Shown here: in pieces, positions 10,441 to 22,982 of the stretch | Numbering within the stretch: the first letter of the stretch is position 1 | How the letters are laid out: each line of letters starts with the position of its first letter | Assembly: GCA_003279055.1 (NCBI GenBank) | Contig: QCBP01000004.1 | Span: forward strand, 43,409-107,408 | Direction of reading: 5' to 3' | DNA from: Prochlorococcus sp. AG-347-I21 | Lineage (GTDB): Bacteria; Cyanobacteriota; Cyanobacteriia; PCC-6307; Cyanobiaceae | DNA length: 64,000 bases | The notes under the pieces: generated by a model | Database searches by the model: none | What the model saw: the letters and a program-made list of their open reading frames with translations, nothing else | Told to the model about the DNA's origin: nothing | Position numbers and translations under genes: made by a program

Positions 10441-12012
10441 ATGGAATTAACTCTATGGACATATGAAGGACCTCCACATGTTGGTGCGATGAGAATTGCC
10501 TCTTCAATGAAAGATATTCATTATGTTCTTCATGCCCCTCAAGGAGATACATATGCAGATCTTCTTTTTACAATGATTGAAAGGAGGGGGCAAAGACCTC
10601 CAGTAACTTATACAACTTTCCAAGCTAGAGACCTTGGAGGCGATACAGCTGAATTAGTGAAGAAAAATATTAAGGAAGCTGTCGAACGATTTAAACCCAA
10701 AACTCTTTTAGTTGGAGAAAGTTGTACGGCAGAATTAATCCAAGACCAACCTGGGGCTCTTGCAAAAGGAATGGGGTTTGATATGCCAATTGTTAATCTT
10801 GAATTACCTGCCTATAGCAAGAAAGAAAATTGGGGAGCTTCAGAAACTTTTTATCAATTAACAAGAACTCTTTTGAAAGAGAAAGTAAGTTCTTCAGAAA
10901 AAATAAGTCCTCTAAGATGGAAGGAGTTAGGTCGCAGACCAAAAGTCAATATACTGGGTCCTTCATTACTGGGATTTAGATGCAGAGATGATGTAATTGA
11001 AATCCAACGCATACTTTCAGAGCAAGGCATAGATACAAACGTAGTTGCTCCATTAGGTGCTAGTCCAGATGATATTGAAAGACTAATTGATGCTGAAATA
11101 AATATTTGTCTTTATCCAGAAATTGCGGAAGCATCATGCGAATGGCTAAAACGGAACTTTGGAATGGAATATACAAAAACTATTCCAATTGGAATAAAAA
11201 ATACAATTGAATTTATAAATGAAGTTCACAAGAAATTAGATCTTCCTTTGACGAATAAAAAAGAATTAGAAAATAAATCAAAACTTCCTTGGTACTCAAA
11301 ATCAGTTGACTCAAATTATCTAACTGGCAAAAGAGTTTTTATTTTTGGTGATGGAACACATGCAATTGCAGCAGCCAAAATTGCTAAGGAAGAATTGGGT
11401 TTTGAAGTAGTGGGTCTTGGAACATACAGCAGGGAGATGGCCAGAAAAGTAAGAGCCACTGCAAAAGATCTTAATGTAGAAGCTCTGATAACTAACAATT
11501 ATCTAGAAGTGGAAGATGCCATGAAAAAAGCCTCCCCTGAACTAGTTTTAGGGACCCAAATGGAAAGGCATAGTGCAAAAAGACTTGGCATTCCATGCTC
11601 AGTAATTAGTACTCCTATGCATGTTCAAGATGTTCCTGCAAGATATAGCCCTCAAATGGGATGGGAAGGAGCAAATGTGATTTTTGATGACTGGGTACAT
11701 CCCTTAATGATGGGCTTAGAAGAGCATCTTATTGATATGTTCAAACATGACTTTGAGTTCGTCGATGGTCATCAAAGCCATTTAGGACATACATCGACAA
11801 GCACAAAGGATTTTTTAAATTCTGACGAAAAAGAAGAAAAAAATAGTAAAGAAGGAATTATCTGGACCGAATCTGGTAGAGCTGAATTGACAAAAGTTCC
11901 ATTTTTCGTAAGAGGTAAAGTTAAAACAAATACTGAAAAATACGCAATCTTAAGAGGTATTCCAGAAATAAGTGATGAGACCCTCTACGACGCAAAAGCC
12001 TATTTCAGTTAA
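10441..12012 (+). CDS. chlB: Light-independent protochlorophyllide reductase subunit B
   Basis: 523 aa; [49 protein letters not shown]. Confidence 0.98.
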   Translation: MELTLWTYEGPPHVGAMRIASSMKDIHYVLHAPQGDTYADLLFTMIERRGQRPPVTYTTFQARDLGGDTAELVKKNIKEAVERFKPKTLLVGESCTAELIQDQPGALAKGMGFDMPIVNLELPAYSKKENWGASETFYQLTRTLLKEKVSSSEKISPLRWKELGRRPKVNILGPSLLGFRCRDDVIEIQRILSEQGIDTNVVAPLGASPDDIERLIDAEINICLYPEIAEASCEWLKRNFGMEYTKTIPIGIKNTIEFINEVHKKLDLPLTNKKELENKSKLPWYSKSVDSNYLTGKRVFIFGDGTHAIAAAKIAKEELGFEVVGLGTYSREMARKVRATAKDLNVEALITNNYLEVEDAMKKASPELVLGTQMERHSAKRLGIPCSVISTPMHVQDVPARYSPQMGWEGANVIFDDWVHPLMMGLEEHLIDMFKHDFEFVDGHQSHLGHTSTSTKDFLNSDEKEEKNSKEGIIWTESGRAELTKVPFFVRGKVKTNTEKYAILRGIPEISDETLYDAKAYFS

Positions 12013-12201
12013 TTCGTACTAATAAACTATACTTAAGCCATGAGTATTTACACTCATAATTTAATAGATTTAATCCTAAAAATTCAGTTATAAGAACATA
12101 TTACCTACTTTTAATACAATTAAATACATATTTGTTTAGAAACATATTTCATGTGTATTTACGCTGCAAGAATATAAATAATAATGTGTTTTAAGCTTTA
12201 A

Positions 12202-13095
<894 letters not shown>

Positions 13096-13107
<12 letters not shown>

Positions 13108-14106
13108 AACCAATTGGCTTGTTAAATCATAAGTTTGTTGAGAGGTCTTCGTATCAATTATTCTTTTTGACAACTTTTGAGAAAAAGCTTTTCTTCCAGT
13201 TTTCTGACGATTTCCCCAGCTCCAATGGACTGATGGTTTAGCAAATTCTTTATAAGTTGCCACTTGAGCAACCCTCTCTCCTGCCAGTCTTTGTGAAACA
13301 TATCCTTTTGTTATAAATTTTTGAAATATCGGGAAAAGGATTCTAAATAACCAAGGTGTATCTCTAAAAAGTTTTGTCTCAGCAACACATCCAGGATATA
13401 GAGAATTTACGATGATCTTCTCTGCAGGATATCTTTTTGATAATTCCTGAACGGTCACCATATTGCAAAGTTTACTATCCTTATAAGCCTTACCAGGTTT
13501 AAATTTCTTTCCATTCGCCATACTTATGGGAGATAAAAAACCATTTTTGAATCCTGCTAAATCTCCCAAATCAGCTGGGGCAGGAATAGGGATCCTTCCT
13601 CCAAGTTCTGAATAATTGGCCGTAACAGTTCCTAATACTGTAATTCTTGGCTTGAATACAGTTGATTTGCCATTTAAAACAATTTCTCTTTCAGAAGATA
13701 AAATATTTTCCATAAGTAGATTTATCATAAGAAAATGCCCAAAATGATTTACTGCCATAGAGTTTTCAAACCCCTGAGCAGACCTTTCAGGTCTCTTTAG
13801 TCTCGGTTTATAAACTGCTGCATTACAAATAAGACAATTTATTGGATTCTTAAATCTTTCTAATATTTCATCGCAACCTTTTCTCACATCATTCAAGTTA
13901 GAAAGATCTATTTCTATAAAGTGAACATTTTCAAATTCCTCTTTTGTCAAGAATTCCTCAGCTATTTTTATAGCTCTTTTATTTGATCGATTAACTGCTA
14001 TAACCTCCCATCCAAATCTTAAAAGAGGTTTTAGAGTATTTAAGCCAACTCCTGAAGTTGTTCCTGTTATTAGGACTAAACCCTTAATGTTCTTACTCAC
14101 TAGCAA
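13096..14106 (-). CDS. por: Light-dependent protochlorophyllide oxidoreductase
   Basis: 336 aa SDR; LITGTTSGVGLNTLKPL, YKDSKLCNMVTVQELSKRYP, VNSLYPGCVAETKLFRDTPWLFR. Confidence 0.96.
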
Positions 14107-14155
14107 AAAAGTTAATTGAAAAAATGAAAAGTAGGATGATTCAAGATCATCCTTA

Positions 14156-14503
14156 TCAACGCCATATTACTCTGATAATGTCCCTAGAAATTATTTGATC
14201 TTGATCCTTCATAAATCTTTGCTCACCTTCAGAAGAGAATAAATCATCAAACTTATCTGTTAAAAGATTAAATCTATATTTTTCGTATAAAAATGATTCT
14301 TCAATTTCCCTTAATCTGGTCAACCTTATTTTAGAACTATAGCCAAGCTTAATCAGGCTTATTATTGCTAAAAGGGAAAAGCTAATTTTTATAATTAAAA
14401 AAATCAATGATACTAAATTATCTTGTTTCCGTTGTCTTGTTAGAAATACAGACCCAAAATATTTCTTGATGAAAATACTATTTTTATAAAAAGATTTTGA
14501 CAA
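14156..14503 (-). CDS. Hypothetical protein with one predicted membrane helix
   Basis: 115 aa; hydrophobic VSLIFLIIKISFSLLAIISLI followed by charged segment. Confidence 0.5.
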   Translation of the reverse strand: MSKSFYKNSIFIKKYFGSVFLTRQRKQDNLVSLIFLIIKISFSLLAIISLIKLGYSSKIRLTRLREIEESFLYEKYRFNLLTDKFDDLFSSEGEQRFMKDQDQIISRDIIRVIWR

Positions 14504-14588
14504 ATTAAGTAATTGATATTTTTACTGAATAAATCAATTCAGTCTTACTTTATTATTACCTTATAAATTTTAAATTTTCTAATATACT

Positions 14589-14693
14589 TTAGTTCCTACC
14601 TAAACTAATTCCTAGTCTTAATGCTAAAACTCCTGCATGCATAACAACTATGAGGCTTAATGCAATAAGATTTATTGTTTGAGTTGGCTCCAT
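14589..14693 (-). CDS. psaM: Photosystem I reaction center subunit XII (PsaM)
   Basis: Not in ORF track; minus strand reads [34 protein letters not shown] (34 aa), matching PsaM. Confidence 0.9.
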   Translation of the reverse strand: MEPTQTINLIALSLIVVMHAGVLALRLGISLGRN

Positions 14694-14795
14694 GGTAAAA
14701 AAAATTATTTTCTATATTCTCCACCGAAAAGAGAAGATTTGAAACACTATTACAAAATGATGTTACGTAATTAACAAATTGAAAGAAAAAATTTA

Positions 14796-15524
14796 TTGAA
14801 AATTATCATAAATAAACCTACAAAGTTAATTTTGGGAATTGAAAATCAGGCTTTAATTTTTTCAACAAATAATTTACCTGGATTTGATCAAATGGCTTTA
14901 GATTTAAATTCTTTAGATCAGACAATTTCGAATCCTGAAATAATTCTCACTTTGAGGTTCTACTATTGGACTGGGGATTGGCTATCAATTGGCTTTCACC
15001 AAAAGGAAATTCCTCTTCATTGGAAAAATTTATTATCAAATGGGGAAATTAATATTGTTAGACGTCCCTCTGGAGGGGGAGCTGTTCTGCATTCAGGAGG
15101 CATAACATATGCATTAACATTTAAAAAAACTTACTATAGTGTCTTAAGTTATGAAATGGTTAATAATTGGTTAATTAAAAGTTTTAGAGAATTAGGTCTA
15201 AACTTACAATATGGTAATTCACGAAAATCAAATATTAAAACGAATTGTTTTGGGACTTCATTAATTTCCGATTTAGTTGATCAGGATGGGTTTAAGAGAA
15301 TAGGTAGTGCTCAATTTCGTAAAAAAGGTGCTTTCCTTCAACATGGAGAAATTCAAACAAATCCTTCAAGAGATTTGTGGTTCAAATTATTCAAAGAAGA
15401 AGCTCCTCCAAAAATAAATTTAAAACTAACAAATGATGAAATAGTTCAACATTTGAGAAATTCATTCCTCGAAAATAAATCAAATATAAATTTCAAAAAT
15501 ATTGCCATAGATAATAAAAAATAG
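14796..15524 (+). CDS. Lipoate/biotin protein ligase A family protein
   Basis: 242 aa; NIVRRPSGGGAVLHSGGITYAL (RRxSGGGAVxH motif), TTG start. Confidence 0.82.
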   Translation: MKIIINKPTKLILGIENQALIFSTNNLPGFDQMALDLNSLDQTISNPEIILTLRFYYWTGDWLSIGFHQKEIPLHWKNLLSNGEINIVRRPSGGGAVLHSGGITYALTFKKTYYSVLSYEMVNNWLIKSFRELGLNLQYGNSRKSNIKTNCFGTSLISDLVDQDGFKRIGSAQFRKKGAFLQHGEIQTNPSRDLWFKLFKEEAPPKINLKLTNDEIVQHLRNSFLENKSNINFKNIAIDNKK

Positions 15525-15546
15525 AAATTTTTAATGGCAATAATTA

Positions 15547-16770
15547 TTAAAGATCTCCTTTCTGCTTCATTGAATTAATTATTCGCGGCAATTCAATTCC
15601 TAAGGGATAATTATTTTTAAAGTTTAATTTGTTAACAATATCTGAAGGCAAATTAAAACCTAATTTATTCAAGACAAAGTTTCCAATTTTTGACCTATCA
15701 AGTATCCCCAAAGGGATATTTGCCGCATTTAGAACCAATAAAAAACCTTCATTTGTTTTTTCAAGTCTTTCTATAGTTCTCCATAATTTATCGGTATAAG
15801 ATACACTTTCAAAACTATCGATTGGTTTCTTAAAATCTCCAACAAAGTTCTGTTCCCATTTTTTTAAGGAAACAGTTTTTAAAATATTCTCATCAACAAA
15901 ACCAGTCCATCTACCATCATTCGTAACAAAAAAATATTTATCCGATGAATCCTTCTTATTTTTTATTAACTTATTAAATTCTGAGAAATTTGAATCGTAT
16001 TCAATTTTCCTCAAAGGTTTTAATTTGATCTCAGAAACTATACTAAATTTAAGTATGTTTTCAATTTTAAAAAATTGACTTTCAGATTTTGAAGAATTAA
16101 TTCCAAAAAAGCCCAAAAAAGAAAGAATAAAACCAAAGTAAAAGTTAAATCTAAATAAACAAATTATCCCAAAAAATAATACAAAAAAAGATAATAATAA
16201 ATTCACTTTATTAAGGAAATTTCTACCTTTATTTTTACTCCCCGAGAAATGCCAAATAATACTTTTTAATAAATTCCCTCCATCTAAAGAACCAACTGGA
16301 ATCAAATTTAAGAAGCCTAAGAATAAATTAAATATACCTACTCTTGAAATTACATTAACTGCTATTTGTTCCTGAGATGCACTGTTATTACTAATGAAAA
16401 GTAAGATAGATGCTGTAGCAAAACATAAAAGAGGCCTTACAATTGCAATTTTTATATTACCTAAAGCAGTTTGACAATACTTATCTATTTGTAAAATTGC
16501 TCCTAAAAAATAAAAAGTAATTTTTTTTATTTTTACACCCTGATTAAGTGAAACAAAAGTATGAAAAACCTCATGAAAAATAATTGAAGATAATAAGAAA
16601 AAAGAAGTTAAAAACCCTATAATCCAAGCTTCTTTATTATTGTAGATATCGCCAGAAGATAAATTGACCTGATTACTTATACTCCATGAGAATAAAAAGA
16701 GAATCACAAACCAATAGGGATGAACTTTAAAGGGAATTCCCCATATTTTAAAAATTTGCCAACTTCTCAA
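15547..16770 (-). CDS. M50 site-2-type membrane metalloprotease with C-terminal CBS-like region
   Basis: 407 aa; FHEVFHTFVSL (HExxH) and NLIPVGSLDGGNLL. Confidence 0.85.
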   Translation of the reverse strand: MRSWQIFKIWGIPFKVHPYWFVILFLFSWSISNQVNLSSGDIYNNKEAWIIGFLTSFFLLSSIIFHEVFHTFVSLNQGVKIKKITFYFLGAILQIDKYCQTALGNIKIAIVRPLLCFATASILLFISNNSASQEQIAVNVISRVGIFNLFLGFLNLIPVGSLDGGNLLKSIIWHFSGSKNKGRNFLNKVNLLLSFFVLFFGIICLFRFNFYFGFILSFLGFFGINSSKSESQFFKIENILKFSIVSEIKLKPLRKIEYDSNFSEFNKLIKNKKDSSDKYFFVTNDGRWTGFVDENILKTVSLKKWEQNFVGDFKKPIDSFESVSYTDKLWRTIERLEKTNEGFLLVLNAANIPLGILDRSKIGNFVLNKLGFNLPSDIVNKLNFKNNYPLGIELPRIINSMKQKGDL

Positions 16771-16810
16771 AAATAATCTCCGCTATATTTAGCAATAATA
16801 TTAATTTTAC

Positions 16811-17491
16811 ATGCAGGATAATGATATGCCCAAGACTAATCCTTTAGTTAAAATTTGTGGACTAACTTCTGAAGAACAAGCTCTTCAAGTCGCTAAATTA
16901 GGAGCGAATGCTATTGGCATTATTTCGGTTGAAGAGTCGCAAAGGTATGTATCACCTGAAATTAAGAAAAAAATATTTAAAACCCTAGAAAAATTTCATC
17001 CAAAAATCGATAGAGTAACTGTTGTGCAAAATTGTCCTATAGATTTAATAATTAAAAACTTCTTAGGCAACCCAAGTGAAACTATCATTCAATTACATGG
17101 AGATGAAGATATTGATTATTGCAAAAAAATAAGGGAAAAAATTCCTAATATTGGCCTATGGAAGGCTTTCAGAATAAAAACGGAAGAAGACATAGATAAA
17201 ATAAAATCTTTTGAAGATTTTGTAGATGCGATACTACTTGATTCTTGGAATAAAGAAACTTATGGAGGTTCAGGGAAAAAAATAAATTCTATTTATCTAA
17301 AGAATCTGCAATTTAGCAAACCATGGTGGTTAGCAGGTGGAATATCAATTGAATGGATTGATGAAATCCTCACTGTCTTCAAACCAGATGGACTAGATAT
17401 TTCAAGTAGTATTGAAATATCTCCTGGTTACAAAGATATTAAAAAAACAGAGAAAATTTTTAAGTTGTTAAAAGAATTTAGTGATTATTAG
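16811..17491 (+). CDS. trpF: Phosphoribosylanthranilate isomerase
   Basis: 226 aa; VKICGLTSEEQALQVAKLGANAIGII, WWLAGGISIEW, DGLDISSSIEISPGYKD. Confidence 0.95.
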   Translation: MQDNDMPKTNPLVKICGLTSEEQALQVAKLGANAIGIISVEESQRYVSPEIKKKIFKTLEKFHPKIDRVTVVQNCPIDLIIKNFLGNPSETIIQLHGDEDIDYCKKIREKIPNIGLWKAFRIKTEEDIDKIKSFEDFVDAILLDSWNKETYGGSGKKINSIYLKNLQFSKPWWLAGGISIEWIDEILTVFKPDGLDISSSIEISPGYKDIKKTEKIFKLLKEFSDY

Positions 17492-17543
17492 TAGCGGACT
17501 GCTGTTGTTAAAAGAATTTAGTAATTATTAGTAGCAGACTGCT
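17464..17543. repeat. Tandem duplication, two 40-bp units, at the trpF/folE convergent junction
   Basis: 17464-17503 and 17504-17543 differ at only two positions (G/A each). Confidence 0.97.
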
Positions 17544-18258
17544 GTTTTACAAGCTCAAAAAATTCTTGTTTTAAACTTAAATCGTGTCTAAAATCGCCTC
17601 TCACAACAGAATTAATCATGCTTGTATTTGGTTCTTTAACTCCCCTCCACTTCATACAATAATGTTGGGCCTTTACAATAATGCCTAAACCTTTAGGCTC
17701 ACATAGTTTTTCAATTTCATCTGCAAGGATCATTACAGCTTCTTCCTGAATATGAGGTCTTGAGAAAACCCAATCGGCTACTCTAGCAAATTTTGAAAGT
17801 CCTATAACTTTATTTCCAGGTTTAATACCTATCCAACACTCTCCAAGAATTGGGACTAAGTGATGTGAACATGCAGATCTTACCGAAATTGGACCAACTG
17901 TATAGATTTCATCAAGATTCTTGTCATTAGGAAAACTTGTAACTTTAGGTTGTTCATGATATCTACCTTTAAAAACTTCATTTAGATACATTTTTGAAAC
18001 TCTTTCAGCAGTTTCTTGAGTATTATGATCATTCTCAACATCAATTACGAGAGACTTTAGTAAGTCTTTAACTCTTGAGGCTACTTCTTTTTCTAAAATT
18101 TCTAATTCACCTGGATTTATAAAATCAGAAATATTATCGTTAGCACTAAATCTTGTACCAGAATTCTTAATTCTGTCTCTTATAATTTCAGAAATTAGTT
18201 TATTAGTAATCTGGTCGTCAAAGTTTCTAATATTATCGTTGGGTAATGTAGAGGTCAT
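17518..18258 (-). CDS. folE: GTP cyclohydrolase I
   Basis: 246 aa; SACSHHLVPILGECWIGIKPGNKVIGLSKFARVADWVFSRPHIQEE. Confidence 0.96.
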   Translation of the reverse strand: MTSTLPNDNIRNFDDQITNKLISEIIRDRIKNSGTRFSANDNISDFINPGELEILEKEVASRVKDLLKSLVIDVENDHNTQETAERVSKMYLNEVFKGRYHEQPKVTSFPNDKNLDEIYTVGPISVRSACSHHLVPILGECWIGIKPGNKVIGLSKFARVADWVFSRPHIQEEAVMILADEIEKLCEPKGLGIIVKAQHYCMKWRGVKEPNTSMINSVVRGDFRHDLSLKQEFFELVKQQSATNNY

Positions 18259-18411
18259 AAAATTCTTAACAGAAAATTGTATGCAACTTAATTTACTGTA
18301 TCTTCCAAAAGCTTAATTGCTCATATACTATATCACATTCTCTTGTTCAATCGGGTTCTAATAGCACTAAAAAAAATCACTATTTTAAGATTAATCAGAT
18401 AAACAATATGT

Positions 18412-19161
18412 TTAAAAGGCGCCGCCAGAAGGCATCAAAGTCAAGTCTTCGATCACTTGTGATTCAGGTTTTTGAGCCATGTAGAGAATAGTTTCTGATA
18501 CCTCTTTTGAGGAGAGCATAGAAGTTCTATCAAAATCAGAATTGATTGATTCGGAGTCCCAAAGAGGAGTATTTACTGAACCAAGAGTTATTGTGCACGC
18601 TCTTATTGAATTAGATCTCTCCTCCTCCCTCAAGCATTTAGTAAACATAGCCAGAGCAGATTTTGAAACACAATAAGCTCCCCATTGGGGGAATGCATTA
18701 TAAGAGGCATGACTACTAACATTAATAACTAAACCACCATTATTTCTCATTTGAGGAATTATTGCACTACAAATTTGAAAAACACTTGTGAGGTTTATTT
18801 GAATAGTTTGTTCCCATTGACCTAATTCCGTTTCAACTAAAGTGCCATTAAATGCGCAACCGGCATTATTTATCAATACTTTAGGACACCCATACTTCTC
18901 AATTGCTTCTTTAACACAAAGCTCTATTTCTAGAGGATTAGATAAATCGCATTTTACTAGGTTAATTTTTGATTTAGTAGTCAACAATTCACTCCTTAGT
19001 TTCTCCATTAGATCCATATTCCTGGAGAGTAAGATTAAATCCCAGCCAGCATTAGCAAAAGTAATTGCAGTAGATCTACCAATACCTTTCGTGGCACCCG
19101 TTATAAAAGCTAGTTTCAATTTATTCAGTTTTTTGTGGGATTTCACTATAAATCTCTTCAA
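18412..19161 (-). CDS. SDR-family oxidoreductase
   Basis: 249 aa; [27 protein letters not shown]. Confidence 0.85.
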   Translation of the reverse strand: MKRFIVKSHKKLNKLKLAFITGATKGIGRSTAITFANAGWDLILLSRNMDLMEKLRSELLTTKSKINLVKCDLSNPLEIELCVKEAIEKYGCPKVLINNAGCAFNGTLVETELGQWEQTIQINLTSVFQICSAIIPQMRNNGGLVINVSSHASYNAFPQWGAYCVSKSALAMFTKCLREEERSNSIRACTITLGSVNTPLWDSESINSDFDRTSMLSSKEVSETILYMAQKPESQVIEDLTLMPSGGAF

Positions 19162-20128
19162 TATTATTTGCTTCGATAAATTTACCTAAAACCCTAAACT
19201 TTTTGTATCTTTCCTCAATTAATTCGTCTTCAGGCATTTTCAGTAAAGCATTAAGGTGTTTCTCAATAGCCTCTTTTAGAGTGTTGCCAGCATCTAAAGG
19301 AGCCCAATTGTTCCCACCAGAAGGTTCTGGTAATACCTCATCTATAATCCCCAATTTGAGTAAGTCTTTACCTGTAATTTTAAGCGCTGATGCAGCTTCT
19401 GGTGCTTTCGCAGCATCTCTCCACAAAATTGATGCACATGCTTCCGGACTAGCAACTGTGTAAACACTGTGTTCGAACATTAGCAACCTATCTGCAACAC
19501 CTATTCCAAGTGCGCCTCCTGAACCTCCTTCTCCAATGACAGTAGCCAAAATTGGGACTTTCAATCCAAACATCTCTCGAAGGTTTCTTGCAATCGCTTC
19601 ACCTTGACCTTGTTCTTCAGCCTTTAAACCAGCATAAGCTCCAGGAGTATCAATAAATGTAAGAATTGGCAAAGAAAATCTATTTGCATGCTGCATTAAT
19701 CTAAGAGCTTTTCTGTAACCTCCTGGTTTTGCCATCCCAAAGTTTCTTACTACATTTTCTTTTGTGTCCCTTCCTTTCTGATGCCCTAACATCAACACTG
19801 GTCTATTATTTATCGAACCTATCCCACCAATTAATGCCATATCATCGCCACCATTTCTGTCTCCATGTAATTCTATCCAATCATCACAAAACATTTGAAC
19901 AAAATCCAACGTACTTGGTCTTTGAGGATGTCTAGCTACCTGAATCTTTTGAGCAGGGGTGAGAGATCTAAATATTTCTTCTCTTCTCCTAGCAGCTAGG
20001 GTTTCAAGCTGCAGAAGCTGTTGACTAACATCTACTTCTGAATCTCGAGCTAATTCTTTAATTTGCTCTATCTGCTTCTCAAGTTCAACAAGAGGCTTTT
20101 CAAAATCAAGGAGGTAACGTTTAGCCAT
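19121..20128 (-). CDS. accA: Acetyl-CoA carboxylase carboxyltransferase subunit alpha
   Basis: 335 aa; [38 protein letters not shown]. Confidence 0.97.
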   Translation of the reverse strand: MAKRYLLDFEKPLVELEKQIEQIKELARDSEVDVSQQLLQLETLAARRREEIFRSLTPAQKIQVARHPQRPSTLDFVQMFCDDWIELHGDRNGGDDMALIGGIGSINNRPVLMLGHQKGRDTKENVVRNFGMAKPGGYRKALRLMQHANRFSLPILTFIDTPGAYAGLKAEEQGQGEAIARNLREMFGLKVPILATVIGEGGSGGALGIGVADRLLMFEHSVYTVASPEACASILWRDAAKAPEAASALKITGKDLLKLGIIDEVLPEPSGGNNWAPLDAGNTLKEAIEKHLNALLKMPEDELIEERYKKFRVLGKFIEANNIEEIYSEIPQKTE

Positions 20129-20131
20129 AAT

Positions 20132-21172
20132 TTAAACAGTTAATACTTTAGGTTGCTTATCAAGTCCAATCGCAGAAAAACCATGCTTTAAAGACGCTGC
20201 TCCAATAAACTCCATCTTTTCAAGGGAAATGTTATTTCTTCCCCAACTAAAGTTTGTATGACACTTTTCAAATTCTAAAATCATAGCTTCTGCAAAACAA
20301 GCAAACATCTCTCGCTGAGGGTTTTGCATTTCCGCAAGTTCCATCATATTCCAACCAATATCATTGAAAAACTTTACTATACCTCCTTTTAAAACATGAA
20401 TATTTTCACCCTGAAATTTCTCATCAAGATTTTTGGGGTATCCGCCATCAATCATTAAACATGGTTTTTTTAAGTTATCTGTATCAATTTCAATAGTTTT
20501 AGGCATACTTGCAACCCATACAACAATATCCGCCTGAGGCAATGCCTCATTTAAGCTTGTTACGGTGCCACCATCTAATTCTTTTTGTAAAAGCGCTAGT
20601 GGTTCTTGTTGTCTTGCTACCATAAGAAGTTCTGAAATCCCAGTTTTATTGATAAGCCATCTACAAACAGCACTACCAATATCACCTGTAGCACCAATTA
20701 CAGCAACAGTTGCTTTTTTAAGGTCTATCCCAATGCGAGGCGCATTTATTTCTAGTTGCTTACAAATAACCCAGGCGGTATGAGTATTGCCAGTAGTAAA
20801 CCTTTCCCACTCTAATGAAGTATTTCTAATTTGTTTATGCTGTAGAAGATTAAAATTCTCAAAAATAATAGAAGTAAATCCTCCCAAAGCTGTAATATTA
20901 ATCCCTTTTTTCTGAGCTAGTTCCATAGCATTTAGTACTTTTCTTCTAGCCGTTTTAAACCTAGAAAGCATTTCAGGAACAAAGCACGAATCTATATAAG
21001 AACCTTCAATAGATATTCCAGTAGCACTTTTAACTTCTACATTTTCAACAAGCTGAGGAGGAGCAGTACACCAAACATCCAAGTCGCCATCAGCAATATG
21101 ATCAAAACCTAGCATCGAAGCTTTTCTTTTTGCATCTTCAAAACTGGTTGAGTGACCTATTAACCCAAACAT
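20132..21172 (-). CDS. aar: Long-chain acyl-ACP reductase
   Basis: 346 aa; [35 protein letters not shown]; adjacent to ado and accA. Confidence 0.95.
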   Translation of the reverse strand: MFGLIGHSTSFEDAKRKASMLGFDHIADGDLDVWCTAPPQLVENVEVKSATGISIEGSYIDSCFVPEMLSRFKTARRKVLNAMELAQKKGINITALGGFTSIIFENFNLLQHKQIRNTSLEWERFTTGNTHTAWVICKQLEINAPRIGIDLKKATVAVIGATGDIGSAVCRWLINKTGISELLMVARQQEPLALLQKELDGGTVTSLNEALPQADIVVWVASMPKTIEIDTDNLKKPCLMIDGGYPKNLDEKFQGENIHVLKGGIVKFFNDIGWNMMELAEMQNPQREMFACFAEAMILEFEKCHTNFSWGRNNISLEKMEFIGAASLKHGFSAIGLDKQPKVLTV

Positions 21173-21281
21173 TTAAAATTTATAAATGGTTTCTATACGA
21201 TGTTATGAACAATAGCACAGAGGTAACAACTTAAATAGGATTGATTAATTATAAAAAATTCTTAACTAATTAGAAATGTAA

Positions 21282-22037
21282 TTAAACGATAGCTGCCATA
21301 GCCATTCTTGCGATCTCTCTATTATCTAGACCTATTTCCATCAATGTATCTTGATAAGCAATCATAAATTCTTCCATTAATTCTTCTCTGTCCATAGCTA
21401 AAACTGATGCGTCATCTGCTACTTCATCTAACATCTTTTTAATTAATGGAAGATTAACTTTATTAGCTTCCATTAATTCCTCTTTACAAGTAGATAAATT
21501 CTCTTTAAGCCACTCTTGACCATAATTTAAATGAAGATATTCATCTTTAACCACTCCCTCTGTTATTTTTTTTGCAAAGGGGTCCGCAACTCTTATATAA
21601 ACGTTATAAGCAGAAATTGCAAATGCTTCAATTAAGATAGCTTGTATTAAAAGACATGTTGTTAAATTTCCTTTTTCAAGAGCAACTTGAAAATTACCAT
21701 GTAATTTAGAAAAGAATTTTTTTGCAAATTCCATATCAGCTACTACACCTAAGTTTCTTCCACATGCAGTAAAGCCTTTTTTATGCTTCATCTCCATTCT
21801 CGCCAATTTAGTTAATTCCTCTAACTCATTTGGAATTAAAGTTGCTATTGAAATGTAATTATCATGAGCCTCTTGCTCTCCCTCTATAACAATTGCATTT
21901 ATTCTGCTGTATGCATCCTTGTAAGAATCTGTAGTGAAGTCGGGCAAATCTAAAGAAATCGGATTAGTCGATTCTTCAATAGTTTTTTTATTTGATTCTA
22001 GAGTTTGCATGTCAGTAATCTTTTGCTCATTATGCAT
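21282..22037 (-). CDS. ado: Aldehyde deformylating oxygenase (alkane synthase)
   Basis: 251 aa; SRINAIVIEGEQEAHDNYISIATLIPNELEELTKLARMEMKHKKGFTACGRNLGV. Confidence 0.96.
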   Translation of the reverse strand: MHNEQKITDMQTLESNKKTIEESTNPISLDLPDFTTDSYKDAYSRINAIVIEGEQEAHDNYISIATLIPNELEELTKLARMEMKHKKGFTACGRNLGVVADMEFAKKFFSKLHGNFQVALEKGNLTTCLLIQAILIEAFAISAYNVYIRVADPFAKKITEGVVKDEYLHLNYGQEWLKENLSTCKEELMEANKVNLPLIKKMLDEVADDASVLAMDREELMEEFMIAYQDTLMEIGLDNREIARMAMAAIV

Positions 22038-22121
22038 GAATATTACACGATTATAGAGAGTTTATTTAAATATCATGAAAATAGTTTCAATTGTTAAGTC
22101 ACATTTTTTACTTAAACTTGT

Positions 22122-22916
22122 TTAAGAATTGTTTGGCCAATCTGATTGCATCAGATTCATAATCAATTTGAACCAATGATTAATCAATAATTCCTTTAAA
22201 TTTTTTCCTAAAGACTCATTTGCTCCTCTACTATCTCCAATAACACCTGATTCACTGAAGTCCTCAGTAAGCCAAGCAGTAGGCGCATTGCCCTCTAGAC
22301 TCCAGCCTTCAGGGATCTCTGCTTTATTACCCTCATTTGGGCGTTCATCACCTACTAATTCTGGTTTCAAAGCCATCATCAAACTTGTTTCAGCTAAAGA
22401 AGCATGAAGCCCATCCTCAATCTCAGTTTTTGTTAACAATTCATTCAATCCATTCACACCACTCCACAAGAAACAAGGGAAAACTGCCATCCCTGGTGCG
22501 ACACTTCTTAGCTCTCTTGCAGCTGTATTTAATAGTGAAATTTGACCTCCATGTCCATTAATTAATATCAATCTTTTAAAACCCATTTCAGATAATTGAC
22601 CTCCGACTTCCTTTATCATTGAGGTTATTAAATTTGAGGAAAGTGAAATTGTCCCTGCAAAACCCTTATGTTCTGGAGAAAAACCAATATATTGGGTTGG
22701 AAGTTTTTTTAATGGTATATCGGAAGAGAATAATTTGAAAACTTCTCTAATAATTTCATCAACAAAAATACTGTCTGTAGCAAGAGGTAAATGCGGCCCG
22801 TGTTGCTCAACAGCACCGAATGGCCAAATCACTGTTGATCTTTTGTTTTTTGCAACACACTCAATTTCTTGCCAATTTAAATATTCAAATTTATTAGGTA
22901 TTGGTTTAAAGTTCAT
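22122..22916 (-). CDS. Creatininase family protein
   Basis: 264 aa; WPFGAVEQHGPHLPLATDS, LINGHGGQ, HASLAETSLMM. Confidence 0.88.
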   Translation of the reverse strand: MNFKPIPNKFEYLNWQEIECVAKNKRSTVIWPFGAVEQHGPHLPLATDSIFVDEIIREVFKLFSSDIPLKKLPTQYIGFSPEHKGFAGTISLSSNLITSMIKEVGGQLSEMGFKRLILINGHGGQISLLNTAARELRSVAPGMAVFPCFLWSGVNGLNELLTKTEIEDGLHASLAETSLMMALKPELVGDERPNEGNKAEIPEGWSLEGNAPTAWLTEDFSESGVIGDSRGANESLGKNLKELLINHWFKLIMNLMQSDWPNNS

Positions 22917-22982
22917 TAATTTTAATTTTGAGTACTAACATTTAGAGTATGTTAATAATTAATTATTCTTATTTTACCTACG

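Noticed and set aside
18259-18411. Possible tRNA-like GTTCAATCGGGTTCTAAT upstream of folE
   Set aside because: No consistent acceptor or D/anticodon arms found.
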